Positions 38,162 to 47,957 of a stretch of DNA of 64,000 nucleotides are shown piece by piece. The notes under the pieces are model-generated. The model searched no databases. It was not told the origin of the DNA and saw only the letters and a list, made by a program, of their open reading frames with translations. Each line of letters opens with the position of its first letter. The first letter of the stretch is position 1. Both the position numbers and the translations under genes were made by a program. The DNA lies in assembly GCA_965247435.1 (NCBI GenBank), contig OZ252019.1, forward strand, positions 682,001 through 746,000, given 5' to 3'. This DNA comes from Ilyomonas sp965247435. Lineage in GTDB: Bacteria > Bacteroidota > Bacteroidia > Chitinophagales > Chitinophagaceae.

Positions 38162-39895
38162 ATGCTTCGCAATTTGCTGTTTTTTATACTGCTGCCGGTA
38201 GCTTTTTCCTTACAGGCGCAACAACCTGCCACCACGTTATTTGAGCAATCCGGTGGCACGCAAACGCCTTCTTATCACCAGATAATTGATTGGTGGAAAA
38301 AGCTGGATACCGCATCAGCTATCGTAAGTATGAAAGCAATGGATACCACCGATGCCGGCTTTCCGCTGCATTTGATACTGGTTGATAATGATAAGGACTT
38401 CAATCTAAAAAGCATCAGGGCAAAAGGGAAAAGTATTCTCTTCATCAACAACGGTATTCATCCCGGCGAGCCGGACGGCATAGATGCCAGCATGTTGCTG
38501 GTAAGAGATATTGCGGAAGGAAAATATGCACTGCGTAACAACGTAGTCCTCGCCATTATTCCGGTGTACAATATTGGCGGCTGTTTAAACCGGAGCGAGA
38601 ACTATCGCGTTGACCAAAACGGACCGGAAGCATTCGGTTTTCGCGGCAACTCGGAGAACCTGGATTTGAACCGCGACTTTATCAAATGCGATTCGAAAGA
38701 TGCGCTGGCTTTCACCAAAATATTCCATTTGCTCGATCCGGATATACAGATAGACAACCATGTAAGCAACGGCGCCGATTACCAGCCTGTCATTACATTG
38801 CTTTCATCGCAGCACAACAAGCTGGGCGGCGCTTTGGGCAACTATTTAAATACAATAATGGAGCCTGCTGTTTACAAATTAATGCATCAAAAAGGCTACG
38901 ATTTGGTGCCGTATGTCAATCATTTTGGTAATAACACGCCTGATGTTGGCTGGACGCAATTTTGGGATAGCCCGCGCTACAGCAGCGGCTACGCAACGCT
39001 CTGGAATACGTTTGCTTTTATGCCCGAAACACACATGCTGAAACCTTACAAACTTCGGGTAGAAGCAACAGTTGCTTTACTAAAAAGCTTTATAGAATTT
39101 GCGGCAGTCAACAGTAAAATCATCAGGCAATTGCGGAGCGAAGCAAAGCAAAATTCAATAACGCAAACACAGTTTCCGCTGCACTGGAAAGTGGATAGTA
39201 CGCAGCCTTCGCACATTGTTTTTAAAGGGTATGAAGGTGGAAAGAGAACAAGCGAAGTTTCAGGTTTGCCGGTTTTATTTTATGATAGAAATAAACCATT
39301 AACCAAAACAATTCCGTTTTATAATGCATACAAAGCTGACGTATTTGTTGATAAGCCAACAGCTTACATTATACCGCAGGGCTGGTGGAAAGTGATAGAC
39401 CGGTTAAAAGCCAATAAGGTAATAATAACGCAGCTTTCACAAGATACAACCGTCGTTGTTGAATGGTATAAGATTGAAAATTATAAGGCATTAGTGCAAC
39501 CCTTTGAAGGGCATCATGTAAACAGAAATGTTGTTACTTCAACGCATACAGACAGCATTCATTTCCGCAAAGGCGATTATTATATTTCGCTTAATCAAAC
39601 AGCTAACCGCTTCATTATTGAAACACTGGAACCAACGGCGGAAGACAGCTATTTCGCCTGGAACTTTTTTGATGCCATACTGCAGCAAAAGGAAGATTTT
39701 TCAGATTATGTTTTTGAAGCAACCGCCGCCCAATTTTTACAAACAAATCCTGCAGTAAAAGCTGCTTTGGAGGAGCGAAAGAAAATGGACACTGCATTTG
39801 CTAATGACGCAAACGCACAATTAAATTTTGTATTTCAGCATTCTCCTTACATGGAGCCGGACTATTTGCGTTACCCGGTGTTCAGGGTGAAGTAA
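38162..39895 (+). CDS. M14-family metallocarboxypeptidase-like protein
   Basis: A 577-residue secreted peptidase. Signal peptide at about residues 1-20 (LLFFILLPVAFSLQAQ). The zinc site is visible as NNGIHPGEPDG (His and Glu near residue 100) and a second His in QIDNHVSNGADY; the catalytic Glu is likely in MPETHMLKPYK. The C-terminal 220 residues are an extra beta-rich domain. The frame opens at 38102, but ATG 38162 starts the signal peptide. Probably a periplasmic or extracellular carboxypeptidase for peptides. Confidence 0.85.
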   Translation: MLRNLLFFILLPVAFSLQAQQPATTLFEQSGGTQTPSYHQIIDWWKKLDTASAIVSMKAMDTTDAGFPLHLILVDNDKDFNLKSIRAKGKSILFINNGIHPGEPDGIDASMLLVRDIAEGKYALRNNVVLAIIPVYNIGGCLNRSENYRVDQNGPEAFGFRGNSENLDLNRDFIKCDSKDALAFTKIFHLLDPDIQIDNHVSNGADYQPVITLLSSQHNKLGGALGNYLNTIMEPAVYKLMHQKGYDLVPYVNHFGNNTPDVGWTQFWDSPRYSSGYATLWNTFAFMPETHMLKPYKLRVEATVALLKSFIEFAAVNSKIIRQLRSEAKQNSITQTQFPLHWKVDSTQPSHIVFKGYEGGKRTSEVSGLPVLFYDRNKPLTKTIPFYNAYKADVFVDKPTAYIIPQGWWKVIDRLKANKVIITQLSQDTTVVVEWYKIENYKALVQPFEGHHVNRNVVTSTHTDSIHFRKGDYYISLNQTANRFIIETLEPTAEDSYFAWNFFDAILQQKEDFSDYVFEATAAQFLQTNPAVKAALEERKKMDTAFANDANAQLNFVFQHSPYMEPDYLRYPVFRVK

Positions 39896-39943
39896 ACAGC
39901 ATAGTGATGTAGTTGATATAATTTTTAGCTGGCTGAATTAAAT

Positions 39944-40270
39944 CTAATACTTCGTTTTTCCTGTTATTAAAAAATCGCTGTAATCACTATCCATTCTTAG
40001 CCTTATCAAATTGCTGTAAAAAGCAGCTTCACCAACATTGAACTTGTTCTTAAGAACAAAGTGCTGATACAACAATCCTGCTGTTCCGCTGTGCGTCTTC
40101 GATTTGATATTTTCGGTTAATAGCAATGCATTCGTTGCATGAAAGCAGGAGTAATAAATTCTGTTAATTGCAGTGTTATAAAATTCATTTTGTATCAGTA
40201 CTGCTACTTCTGCAAACAAAGCATTTGCTTTTCTCAACTTTAGTTGAATAATGTTTTCATTAGAATTCAT
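39944..40270 (-). CDS. HEPN-domain protein, likely toxin of a HEPN/MNT pair
   Basis: A 108-residue all-helical HEPN protein. The RNase motif R-x(4-6)-H is seen as RIYYSCFH at about residue 37-44. HEPN toxins cleave or modify RNA and are held in check by a partner nucleotidyltransferase. It overlaps that partner gene by 4 nt (ATGA, 40267-40270), the usual toxin-antitoxin layout. The length is short compared with HepT-like toxins (about 130-145), so it may be a minimal version. Confidence 0.85.
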   Translation of the reverse strand: MNSNENIIQLKLRKANALFAEVAVLIQNEFYNTAINRIYYSCFHATNALLLTENIKSKTHSGTAGLLYQHFVLKNKFNVGEAAFYSNLIRLRMDSDYSDFLITGKTKY

Positions 40271-40578
40271 AAGCTAATTGTTTCATCTTTTATTCCTAAG
40301 AATAAAGAATACCAGCCCGGATGATGCTGCCATTGGTGTTCATCAATTAAAATTGTATGAATGAAAGCGCAGACTGAGAGTCCGACAGGAAAGACTGCAT
40401 ACTGTACTTTTTCTTTTAATTTATAATCTACTTCCTGCTCCGTCAGCACCAAAATATCCCAGTCACTTTCTTCATGCCAGTCGCCGCGGGCGCGGCTGCC
40501 AAAGAGCATTACCCTGGCATCGGGCACAACGCGGTGTATGTTTTCTTTTATAGCCTTTAATATTTCTTCCCTGCTCAT
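40267..40578 (-). CDS. MNT-type nucleotidyltransferase, likely antitoxin
   Basis: A minimal nucleotidyltransferase of 103 residues with the motif MLFGSRARGDWHEESDWDIL, holding the GSRARG and DxD elements that bind Mg-NTP. In HEPN/MNT modules this enzyme adds AMP to the HEPN toxin and so blocks it. An upstream Met (40584) is possible; ATG 40578 gives MSREEILKAI. It precedes and overlaps the HEPN gene. Confidence 0.88.
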   Translation of the reverse strand: MSREEILKAIKENIHRVVPDARVMLFGSRARGDWHEESDWDILVLTEQEVDYKLKEKVQYAVFPVGLSVCAFIHTILIDEHQWQHHPGWYSLFLGIKDETISL

Positions 40579-40666
40579 TGCCATACTTCAAAATTCGTAT
40601 TTTTTATTCAGCGCTATTACGCGGCGGTATTTTTATATTTTCGTTGCCTTTTAATCAACTACAATT

Positions 40667-41437
40667 ATGCGCATCATCTCGTACAATGTAAACGGCATCA
40701 GGGCCGCCATGGGTAAGGGCTTTACAGACTGGCTGGCTACACACCCGGCAGACATCGTTTGCCTGCAGGAAATAAAAGCGAACAAAGAGAACGTGGACTT
40801 TGCAAAAATTGAAGCTTTTGGCTACCATACATACTGGTATTCTGCCCAAAAGAAAGGCTATAGCGGCGTAGCTATTTTTACGAAAATAAAACCGGATCAT
40901 GTGGAGTACGGTTCGCTGATAGAGCAAAGCGATTATGAGGGCCGCGTGCTACGCGCCGACTTTGGAATGGTGAGTGTCTTTAGTGTTTACTTTCCCTCCG
41001 GCACCAGCGGCGATGAACGGCAAACTTATAAATACCAATGGCTCGATGAGTTTCATGCATACTTAGAGACGCTTCGTAAAACCAAACACCAGTTGATTAT
41101 ATGTGGCGATTATAATATTGCGCATAAAGAGATTGATATTCACGATCCGAAAGGCAATAAGAACTCTTCCGGCTTTTTGCCGCAGGAGCGGGAATGGCTG
41201 ACTAAATTTTTCGGTAGCGGCTATACAGATACTTTCCGGCACATCCATACCGATAAGGCGCATCATTATACCTGGTGGAGCCAGCGCTTTCCTACCGTAC
41301 GGGCGCAAAATAAGGGATGGCGGATAGACTACATCAGCGTAACCGATAACCTGAAAGATGGGATAAAAGATGCGCAGATTTACCCGGAAATAAAGCACAG
41401 CGACCATTGCCCGATATACGTGGAGATAGAAGCGTAA
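40667..41437 (+). CDS. xth: exodeoxyribonuclease III
   Basis: A 256-residue AP endonuclease/3'-5' exonuclease used in base excision repair. Family motifs: SYNVNGIRAAMGKGF (Asn), LQEIKAN (Glu metal ligand), GDYNIAHKEIDIHDP (Asp/Asn catalytic), GWRIDYISV and HSDHCPI (Asp-His). Length and order are normal for the ExoA/XthA type, which acts on abasic sites in the cytoplasm. A dispersed repeat follows. Confidence 0.95.
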   Translation: MRIISYNVNGIRAAMGKGFTDWLATHPADIVCLQEIKANKENVDFAKIEAFGYHTYWYSAQKKGYSGVAIFTKIKPDHVEYGSLIEQSDYEGRVLRADFGMVSVFSVYFPSGTSGDERQTYKYQWLDEFHAYLETLRKTKHQLIICGDYNIAHKEIDIHDPKGNKNSSGFLPQEREWLTKFFGSGYTDTFRHIHTDKAHHYTWWSQRFPTVRAQNKGWRIDYISVTDNLKDGIKDAQIYPEIKHSDHCPIYVEIEA

Positions 41438-41559
41438 GGTTAGATAAAAGGCAGGCATACGTTGGCAATGTGAATGACGAGGTCATCAATAATGAAAAGT
41501 ATTTGGCGTTTCCTGCGGCGGTTTCCGGTCAGGCAACTTATATTTTAAACAGTACGTTG

Positions 41560-41775
41560 TAAACATTTTTCCGCCGCAGGCCGGGGCTGAACTGCGTTCG
41601 CAATTTTCGTTAAAGCAACACTTAGTTACTTTAACTCGCTTGTGCTGCAAGCCTGCCTGCCGGCAAAGGCAAGTCCTCATAGCGCTTCGTGCCTCAGCGC
41701 CATTCCGGGCTATCCGCTGCAACAATTTCACTGAGACCAATAAAAATAAATATTCACGAAGTAATCCCTCACGCA
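41560..41775 (+). repeat. ~220-bp dispersed repeat, copy A
   Basis: About 216 bp nearly identical to 63109-63329 in the same direction. The core has TGCTGCAAGCCTGCCTGCCG with GGCAAAGGCA following, a palindrome like the nested one in ispG. On the minus strand both copies share an open stretch coding for RNGAEARSAMRTCLCRQ and KRVKVTKCCFNE. Start and end of that frame differ between copies, so it may be only a repeat. Confidence 0.8.
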
Positions 41776-41893
41776 GGCTCCGCTCGTTCAAGCTGTCCCT
41801 TTTTATAAAATCTTATAGCAAATACAATACAAACTCTAATGTAAAAGCTACCTTTATAAATACAATACCTTTTTCAACCAAAACCATTAACCC

Positions 41894-44347
41894 ATGGGTG
41901 CTTTTGCCATATTATTACTGATTATTATACTCATCATTCTCCTGTCTTTCAAAGGCAATACGAGCCGTAAGCTGGGCCAGTTGGAGCAGGAAATTTTATT
42001 GCTGAAACAGCAGGTGCAGCAAAGCGCTTTACCGGCAGTTCAGCCTGCTGCAGCAATAGAAAAAAAGCCGGAAGCACCGCCTGTACAGCCAGTTAAAGAG
42101 GAATGGCAAACTAATTTTACCGTTGTGACGGACCCGGCGGTAACGTTTAAAAAGGAAGATTGGCTGCCGAAAGAAGAGCCACCTGCCCCGCAGGAGAAAC
42201 CTGCAGTTGTATATACAAAACCGGAGGAAGAAGTAGTACCGATTGAACAATTAACTGCACCTCTGATACCTGAGCGTAAAGAGCCGGCAAAACCTATACA
42301 TCCACCCAAACCGCCAAAGCCAGGCTTCTTTGAGCGTAATCCGGACCTGGAAAAATTTATTGGCGAAAACTTAGTAAGCAAAATAGGTATCGCCATACTG
42401 GTGCTGGCCATTGGTTATTTTGTAAAATATGCTATAGACAACGATTGGATCGGCCCTGTTGGCCGGGTTGGGATCGGCATTTTGTGTGGCGGCATATTGA
42501 TAGGTGTGGCACACAGGCTTCGTAAAAATTACCATGCGTTTAGCTCTGTGCTGGTTGGTGGCGGACTGGCTATATTTTACTTCACCATTACGTTGGCGTA
42601 CCAGCAGTTTCATCTTTTCTCACAAACAACTGCATTTGTAATCATGCTTGTCATTACTGCGTTTGCAGTGGCGCTGGCTATTTTGTATAACCGGCAGGAG
42701 CTGGCCGTTATTTCTCTTGTTGGTGGGTTTGCCGCACCGTTTCTCATAAGTAATGGCAGCGGCAATTACGTGTCGCTGTTTATCTATCTTATCGTACTTA
42801 ATACCGGCCTGCTCATTATTGCTTACAACAAAGCCTGGCGGATACTAAACACAACTGCTTTTATATTTACGGTTATCCTTTTTGGTTCGTGGCTGGCATC
42901 GTTACCATACAATACTACTGCTGTTGTGTATGCAAACGGTTTTTTGTTTGCCACAGTATTCTACCTGCTATTTTTCGTAATCAATATTGCAAACAACATT
43001 AAAGAGCAAAAACAATTTGTGGCATTTGATTTCAGCATTTTATTGTCTAATACCGGCCTGTATTTCAGCGCTGGTCTGTATTGTTTAAATAAAATGAATG
43101 CCATTGAATACAATGGCTTATTCAGCGCTTTGATGGGCGTCTTTAACCTGGGCATCACTTACTTTTTGTTTAAAAGAGACAATCTCGATAAAAACATCTT
43201 ATACCTGCTTATCGGCATCACGCTAACGTTTGTATCCCTCACGGCGCCGCTGCAGTTGCACGGGCATTTTATTACCCTGTTCTGGGCTTCGGAATCGGTG
43301 TTGCTTTGCTGGCTGTATCTTAAATCCAGATTGCCCATTATACAATATGCTTCGCTGATTGTATATGTTGCCATGATGGTAAGTTTGTGGGGCGACTGGT
43401 GGAATGTGTATGGCTATGGTTATTTTACTTCGGGTCAGTTGGCCGGCCTCCCGGTTATATTCAACAAGGGCTTCATCACTTCGCTGTATGTGACCGCTGC
43501 ATCTTATGTACTCTTCCTGTTACTTTACCGGAACAATATTGAAAAATACGCTGGTATCGTATCGGCCAAAGTGTTTCGCATCATCGCCATCGTTATACTG
43601 TTTTTAGGCGGATTGATTGAAACCAACTACCAGTTCGGCCATCATTTTTCCTTCGCCGATGTAGCGCTGTTATTCACGCAGTTGTATATCCTATCGTTTG
43701 TGCTGCTGTTGCTTGCCATTACAAAAAAATTTACACGTTTTTCATGGAGTGCAGGCAACCAGATTATATTGCTCACCTTATGCCTGCTCCTGTATTTTTT
43801 ACAATTGCCGCAAACTATTACCGTACAGCAAACGTTGCTGTCCACACAAATCACCGGCTTCCGATTCTTGTTTACCGCGCACTGGGTGAGCGCCTTGTTG
43901 GTTGGCATAATACTGTATAGGTTAAGCCGGTTAGCCATTGCAGGCAAGCAACATGTGATTGTCACCTGGCTCCTTTGCGGCGCTGCCGTCTGGTACCTGA
44001 GCGCGGAAGTTTATTTGCTGATAAACAACCTTTTTTATTCAACTGGGAACAGCGCTTATATGGACCGGGTATTTGTAAAAGTAGTGCTGCCGGTGTTGTG
44101 GGGTTTGTGCTCGTTTGCGTTTATATGGCTGGGTATGCGCCACAAATACAAAACGTTGCGCATTGTATCGCTTACGCTGTTTGCGCTAACACTGGTGAAG
44201 CTGTTTGCATACGACATCAGTAATATACCGGTAGCCGGTAAGATTGCTGCTTTCTTTTGCCTTGGCGTATTGCTGCTCATCATTTCTTTTATGTACCAGC
44301 GATTGAAAAAAATTATTATTGAAGATGAAAAAAAGCCGGTTACTTAG
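41894..44347 (+). CDS. DUF2339 polytopic membrane protein
   Basis: An 817-residue integral membrane protein with more than 20 predicted helices. An N-terminal helix (FAILLLIIILIILLSF) is followed by a coiled-coil stretch (LGQLEQEILLLKQQVQQ), a Pro/Glu-rich linker to about residue 150, then FIGENLVSKIGIAILVLAIG, the start of the DUF2339 core. Function is unknown. It overlaps the next gene (DUF3999) by 29 nt; this pair occurs in many bacteria, suggesting a joint envelope role. Confidence 0.88.
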   Translation: MGAFAILLLIIILIILLSFKGNTSRKLGQLEQEILLLKQQVQQSALPAVQPAAAIEKKPEAPPVQPVKEEWQTNFTVVTDPAVTFKKEDWLPKEEPPAPQEKPAVVYTKPEEEVVPIEQLTAPLIPERKEPAKPIHPPKPPKPGFFERNPDLEKFIGENLVSKIGIAILVLAIGYFVKYAIDNDWIGPVGRVGIGILCGGILIGVAHRLRKNYHAFSSVLVGGGLAIFYFTITLAYQQFHLFSQTTAFVIMLVITAFAVALAILYNRQELAVISLVGGFAAPFLISNGSGNYVSLFIYLIVLNTGLLIIAYNKAWRILNTTAFIFTVILFGSWLASLPYNTTAVVYANGFLFATVFYLLFFVINIANNIKEQKQFVAFDFSILLSNTGLYFSAGLYCLNKMNAIEYNGLFSALMGVFNLGITYFLFKRDNLDKNILYLLIGITLTFVSLTAPLQLHGHFITLFWASESVLLCWLYLKSRLPIIQYASLIVYVAMMVSLWGDWWNVYGYGYFTSGQLAGLPVIFNKGFITSLYVTAASYVLFLLLYRNNIEKYAGIVSAKVFRIIAIVILFLGGLIETNYQFGHHFSFADVALLFTQLYILSFVLLLLAITKKFTRFSWSAGNQIILLTLCLLLYFLQLPQTITVQQTLLSTQITGFRFLFTAHWVSALLVGIILYRLSRLAIAGKQHVIVTWLLCGAAVWYLSAEVYLLINNLFYSTGNSAYMDRVFVKVVLPVLWGLCSFAFIWLGMRHKYKTLRIVSLTLFALTLVKLFAYDISNIPVAGKIAAFFCLGVLLLIISFMYQRLKKIIIEDEKKPVT

Positions 44348-45560
44348 GTGCGCCCTTTTATGGCTGCTGATTGCGTTCTGCTATTTTTCACAGGCGCAAA
44401 GCTTTCGCTATAAAGCCGCCCTGGATAGCGTAAGGCAAACAGGCTTTTACGCTATCCCGTTGTCGCCACTGATCATTGCCGGCAGCAAGCCCGCCCTCGA
44501 AGACATGCGGCTGCAGGAAGAGGTCACCGGCAAGGAAGTTCCTTACATTGTAAAGCCGGCAACGCCGGCAATAGCTGCTGCTGAAATTATTGATTTGCCT
44601 TTGCTGGTTGCTGATAATTCCAATAAAATAATTGTAAAAAATACTTTACAAGGCGGCATCAGCGAGTTGCTGCTGTTTATAAAAAATACAGAGGCTGCCC
44701 GCTTTGCTACATTAAGTGGCAGTGATGATGCCAGCCATTGGTTTGTGATAAAAGAAAATTTTTTATTAGCGGGCAACGATCTGGCTAATGGCAAAGAATC
44801 GTTTAGTCAGCTCCTGAGTTTCCCTTATAGCAATTACCGGTATTTTCAAATTTTACTGCAGGGCAAAGATTCACTGCCGCTGAATATTTTCAAGGCAGGT
44901 ATTTATAAGAAAACTGTTGCCATCAATAACCATTTTGATTTAATTCCGCAGGCCGCAATCACTCAGAAAGACAGCAGCGACAAGCAGAGCTATATCTGGC
45001 TGCAGTGGGACAATTTTTACAAAACAGATAAGCTGGATTTTTCACTTACCGGTGCTAAGTTCTTTAATCGTTCCTTTATTTTGTATGATAATAGAAACGG
45101 CTATAAAGCAGTTGTTGCAAGTGGTAATGCAGTCTCCGGCAATGGTATTACCACAATTAATTATACTGTAAAAAGCAATCGGCTGCTCCTGGTTATCAGC
45201 AACGGGGATGATGCTCCGCTCAAAGTAGATAGAGTGGTTGCTTACGGGCTGCCGGTTTCTTTAATTGCGTACCTCTATTCCGGCAAACAGTACCGTATGC
45301 TTTTTGGCGATGCTGCTTTGCCCGCGCCGGCATACGACCTGCAATACTTTAGCGACAGCATCCATAACAATACTGGTTTATTAAATGTATTGAATGTAGA
45401 AAGAACGACTCTTCCGGTAGTAAAGCCAACTGTAGCGAATGGTCGGAATCAATGGATGCTCTGGGGTGTTATCATTGTGGTATTGCTGCTGCTCATTTAT
45501 TTTTCATATACCATTTTAAAAGACATTAAGCAAAAAGCAAACGGCGATGTTCCTTTATAA
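44319..45560 (+). CDS. DUF3999 exported membrane-anchored protein
   Basis: A 413-residue protein with a signal peptide (about 1-26, LLWLLIAFCYFSQAQ), a large beta-rich periplasmic part and a C-terminal membrane helix (MLWGVIIVVLLLLIYFSYTI). It fits DUF3999, the standard partner of DUF2339. An alternative start is ATG 44325 (MKKSRLL). The stop overlaps the next gene by 14 nt. The biochemical role is unknown. Confidence 0.82.
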   Translation: MKMKKSRLLRCALLWLLIAFCYFSQAQSFRYKAALDSVRQTGFYAIPLSPLIIAGSKPALEDMRLQEEVTGKEVPYIVKPATPAIAAAEIIDLPLLVADNSNKIIVKNTLQGGISELLLFIKNTEAARFATLSGSDDASHWFVIKENFLLAGNDLANGKESFSQLLSFPYSNYRYFQILLQGKDSLPLNIFKAGIYKKTVAINNHFDLIPQAAITQKDSSDKQSYIWLQWDNFYKTDKLDFSLTGAKFFNRSFILYDNRNGYKAVVASGNAVSGNGITTINYTVKSNRLLLVISNGDDAPLKVDRVVAYGLPVSLIAYLYSGKQYRMLFGDAALPAPAYDLQYFSDSIHNNTGLLNVLNVERTTLPVVKPTVANGRNQWMLWGVIIVVLLLLIYFSYTILKDIKQKANGDVPL

Positions 45561-45855
45561 TATTACTATAAAAATAGATTGGCTTATACAGAACGAATGG
45601 CTGCAATGGCTGTATGATGCCTACCTGCCTTACATAATGGAAACGAATTGTTTTGAAAAATACCAGGTAGTAAAATTGCTGGAAGTGGAGGATGCGGAAG
45701 GCCCTACTTACGCTGTACAAGTGTATGCCGAAAATAAAGCCAACTATGATCGCTATCTCGTGCTTTACCTGCCGCAGCTTGAAGCGCAAATCCGGAAAAA
45801 ATGGAACGGCCAAATGCTTACGTTTGCTACGCTGATGGAGGTGATAGAAAGGTGA
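45547..45855 (+). CDS. DUF4286 protein
   Basis: A 102-residue small soluble protein beginning MFLYNITIKID, matching DUF4286 of Bacteroidota, with the family-like end LMEVIER. It overlaps DUF3999 by 14 nt, so translation is coupled. No function is known for the family. A bidirectional terminator follows at 45958. Confidence 0.85.
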   Translation: MFLYNITIKIDWLIQNEWLQWLYDAYLPYIMETNCFEKYQVVKLLEVEDAEGPTYAVQVYAENKANYDRYLVLYLPQLEAQIRKKWNGQMLTFATLMEVIER

Positions 45856-45957
45856 AAATAGCTGAAGTTGAATGCTGAAGCTGGAAATCTGTTATGTCTT
45901 TTACTTTACCTGATTTTTTGTGTAAGAAGACTGATTATTTGAACAATTAAGCTCAAT

Positions 45958-45985
45958 AAAAAAGCGCATGTACATGCGCTTTTTT
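45958..45985. terminator. bidirectional terminator
   Basis: Perfect palindrome AAAAAAGCGCATGT / ACATGCGCTTTTTT between converging genes; T runs on both strands. Confidence 0.9.
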
Positions 45986-46008
45986 ATCATGATACATTTG
46001 TAAAAAAA

Positions 46009-46806
46009 TTATTGTGCAGAAGCCATATCCGCCCCGGCCTGTAAAGCAGGAAGCGTTAAGGAAGGCCATTCAAAACGGGCGTTCAGTAAGGGCGAGCTAT
46101 GCGCATATACTGCGTCATTCGTATAGATAAAGAAACAACTGCCGCCTTTTATTACATCAATTATTTCGTTACTCTCTTTATAAGATACTGCGGGGCAGCC
46201 CCAGCTTCGTCCCATCATGGCGCCGGACGCTGCACGGTCTGCACCTACATAATTACTGCCGTGCATCACTACATCCCGCGCACGTACATTGCTGTTAAAG
46301 CCCTTTTCCATACCGTCGAAACGAAGGCTGTAACCATTGTGGCCGATGTATGTTTCTGCTGTTACTAAAAAACCCTCCGAGCTTTTATTAGAACTGTTTA
46401 CATTGGAAAAACTCGTAGCCATTTCGCCACCGGAGTTATGCCCGTGTGCTACATAGGTATTAAACAAAATGCTGCTTTTTGCAAGATCAATTACATATAA
46501 ACGCTTTTCACTGCTGCTCTGGGTATAATCACAAACCGTTAACAAATCCTTCTTTGTTAACTGGTTTTTGCCCAGCAGGTACTGATAACCTTTATAGGCT
46601 TTAAAAAACGCTTCCCGGCTAAGGCCTGCCTCTCCCAAATGGATGGTATTGTAGAGCGAATCTACCAGGTAATTAGCTGCTGCCGGTTCCGAATTGCCCG
46701 ACAATAAAGAAGGAAGGTTTTTACCATTGTTGGGGTCTGTTTCTGTACTGGATTTGGTAGTAAAAGCACAAAGAAAAACGGAGCACAATAAAACAATTCT
46801 TCGCAT
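46009..46806 (-). CDS. L,D-transpeptidase catalytic-domain (YkuD-like) protein
   Basis: A 265-residue exported protein with a signal peptide (about 1-18). The catalytic segment VVMHGSNYVG (His) and GRSWGCPAV (active Cys in SxGCP) are intact. It belongs to the murein L,D-transpeptidase group that forms or trims peptidoglycan cross-links in the periplasm. The motif HGHNSGGEMATSFSN upstream is typical of this subfamily. Confidence 0.9.
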   Translation of the reverse strand: MRRIVLLCSVFLCAFTTKSSTETDPNNGKNLPSLLSGNSEPAAANYLVDSLYNTIHLGEAGLSREAFFKAYKGYQYLLGKNQLTKKDLLTVCDYTQSSSEKRLYVIDLAKSSILFNTYVAHGHNSGGEMATSFSNVNSSNKSSEGFLVTAETYIGHNGYSLRFDGMEKGFNSNVRARDVVMHGSNYVGADRAASGAMMGRSWGCPAVSYKESNEIIDVIKGGSCFFIYTNDAVYAHSSPLLNARFEWPSLTLPALQAGADMASAQ

Positions 46807-46934
46807 TATTTAATTTCGTTTTTGATACTGTGAAAAAATGGCTGCTTGTAACAGTAATGTTCAAAGCAACCATTTTATTGTGATAGGGCGAAGATACGAC
46901 GCTTAAATTATGCTGAAAAGACGCTTTAAACAGA

Positions 46935-47957
46935 TTAACGTTTAGTTTGCTTACTGCCAAATTCATTAACGTATATACGTATCAGCAGTACAAAAAGCGA
47001 GATAAGAATAGGCCCGAAAATAAGGCCGATAAAGCCGAAAAGGCTGATGCCTAAAATGACGCCGAAAATGGTAGTCAGCGGATGCACATCGCCCATTTTT
47101 TTCTGCAGAAATATCCGGAATAAATTGTCGGTCACACCCACTACCAGCAGTCCGTACGCCAGCACGGCAACGCCCCGCCACGTAGGGCCCTGCGCCAGTA
47201 AAAGAATGCTGAGCGGCACATAGGCAGCAGCCGCTCCAATCAGCGGAATCATCGCACCGAAAATGGTTAATACAAACCAGAAAAAGGGATCAGGCACGCC
47301 TAAAATAAGGTAGCCGATGAGCGCTACAATGCCTTGCGCAATAGCGATCAGCGGCACACCAACTGCGTTGTTAAAAGTAAGCTCCTGCAGGTCTTTGCCC
47401 AGCCAGATGATATTCTCATCGCGCAGCGGAATATATTTAATAAGGGCTGCCTCCATTTCCCGGCTTTGGGTAAGCATAAAATAGAGCATGAAGTACAGTA
47501 TCAGGAACGAAGTAAGTGAATTGAAGGTAGCGCCCAACACATTGGGCAGCAGGTTGGCAACCATGCCGCCGGCCTTATTAATATTGTCATCGGACAACAA
47601 TTCAACACCATATTTACTTTTGATAGTGCCTGCAAAATGCTGTACTGCAGCCAGCACTTCGTTGGAGTGCTTGATGGCATCCGAAATGCGATGACCGACG
47701 AGGGACACAAATATCCAGAGTGGCACCAGCACAACAAGTATGGAAAGCAGGATTAAAACAGTGGCAGACAGACCGCGTTTCATTTTACGTTTATATACCA
47801 TGTTCATCATAGACTTGCGCATGATTACATAAAAGGTAACGGCCCCTAAAAAGGAAGGAATAAAACCGGAAAGATTGGTAAACAATAAAACACCCAGCGC
47901 AACAAGCAACAGATAAAAAGAGACTTGTTTAAGACGAACCGAAAACTCCTGATCCAT
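46935..47957 (-). CDS. AI-2E-family (PerM/TqsA-like) membrane protein
   Basis: A 340-residue membrane protein of the AI-2E transporter family with about eight helices, including the N-terminal pair (FYLLLVALGVLLFTNLSGFI) and the C-terminal conserved FGVILGISLFGFIGLIFGPI. Family members are described as autoinducer-2 exporters or Na+/H+ antiporters, so the substrate cannot be assigned. Monocistronic by position. Confidence 0.9.
   Translation of the reverse strand: MDQEFSVRLKQVSFYLLLVALGVLLFTNLSGFIPSFLGAVTFYVIMRKSMMNMVYKRKMKRGLSATVLILLSILVVLVPLWIFVSLVGHRISDAIKHSNEVLAAVQHFAGTIKSKYGVELLSDDNINKAGGMVANLLPNVLGATFNSLTSFLILYFMLYFMLTQSREMEAALIKYIPLRDENIIWLGKDLQELTFNNAVGVPLIAIAQGIVALIGYLILGVPDPFFWFVLTIFGAMIPLIGAAAAYVPLSILLLAQGPTWRGVAVLAYGLLVVGVTDNLFRIFLQKKMGDVHPLTTIFGVILGISLFGFIGLIFGPILISLFVLLIRIYVNEFGSKQTKR

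Noticed and set aside
41486..41791. Minus-strand Cys-rich gene in the dispersed repeat
   Set aside because: Start and end differ in the second copy; only the central stretch is shared, so it is treated as a repeat until coding bias is shown.
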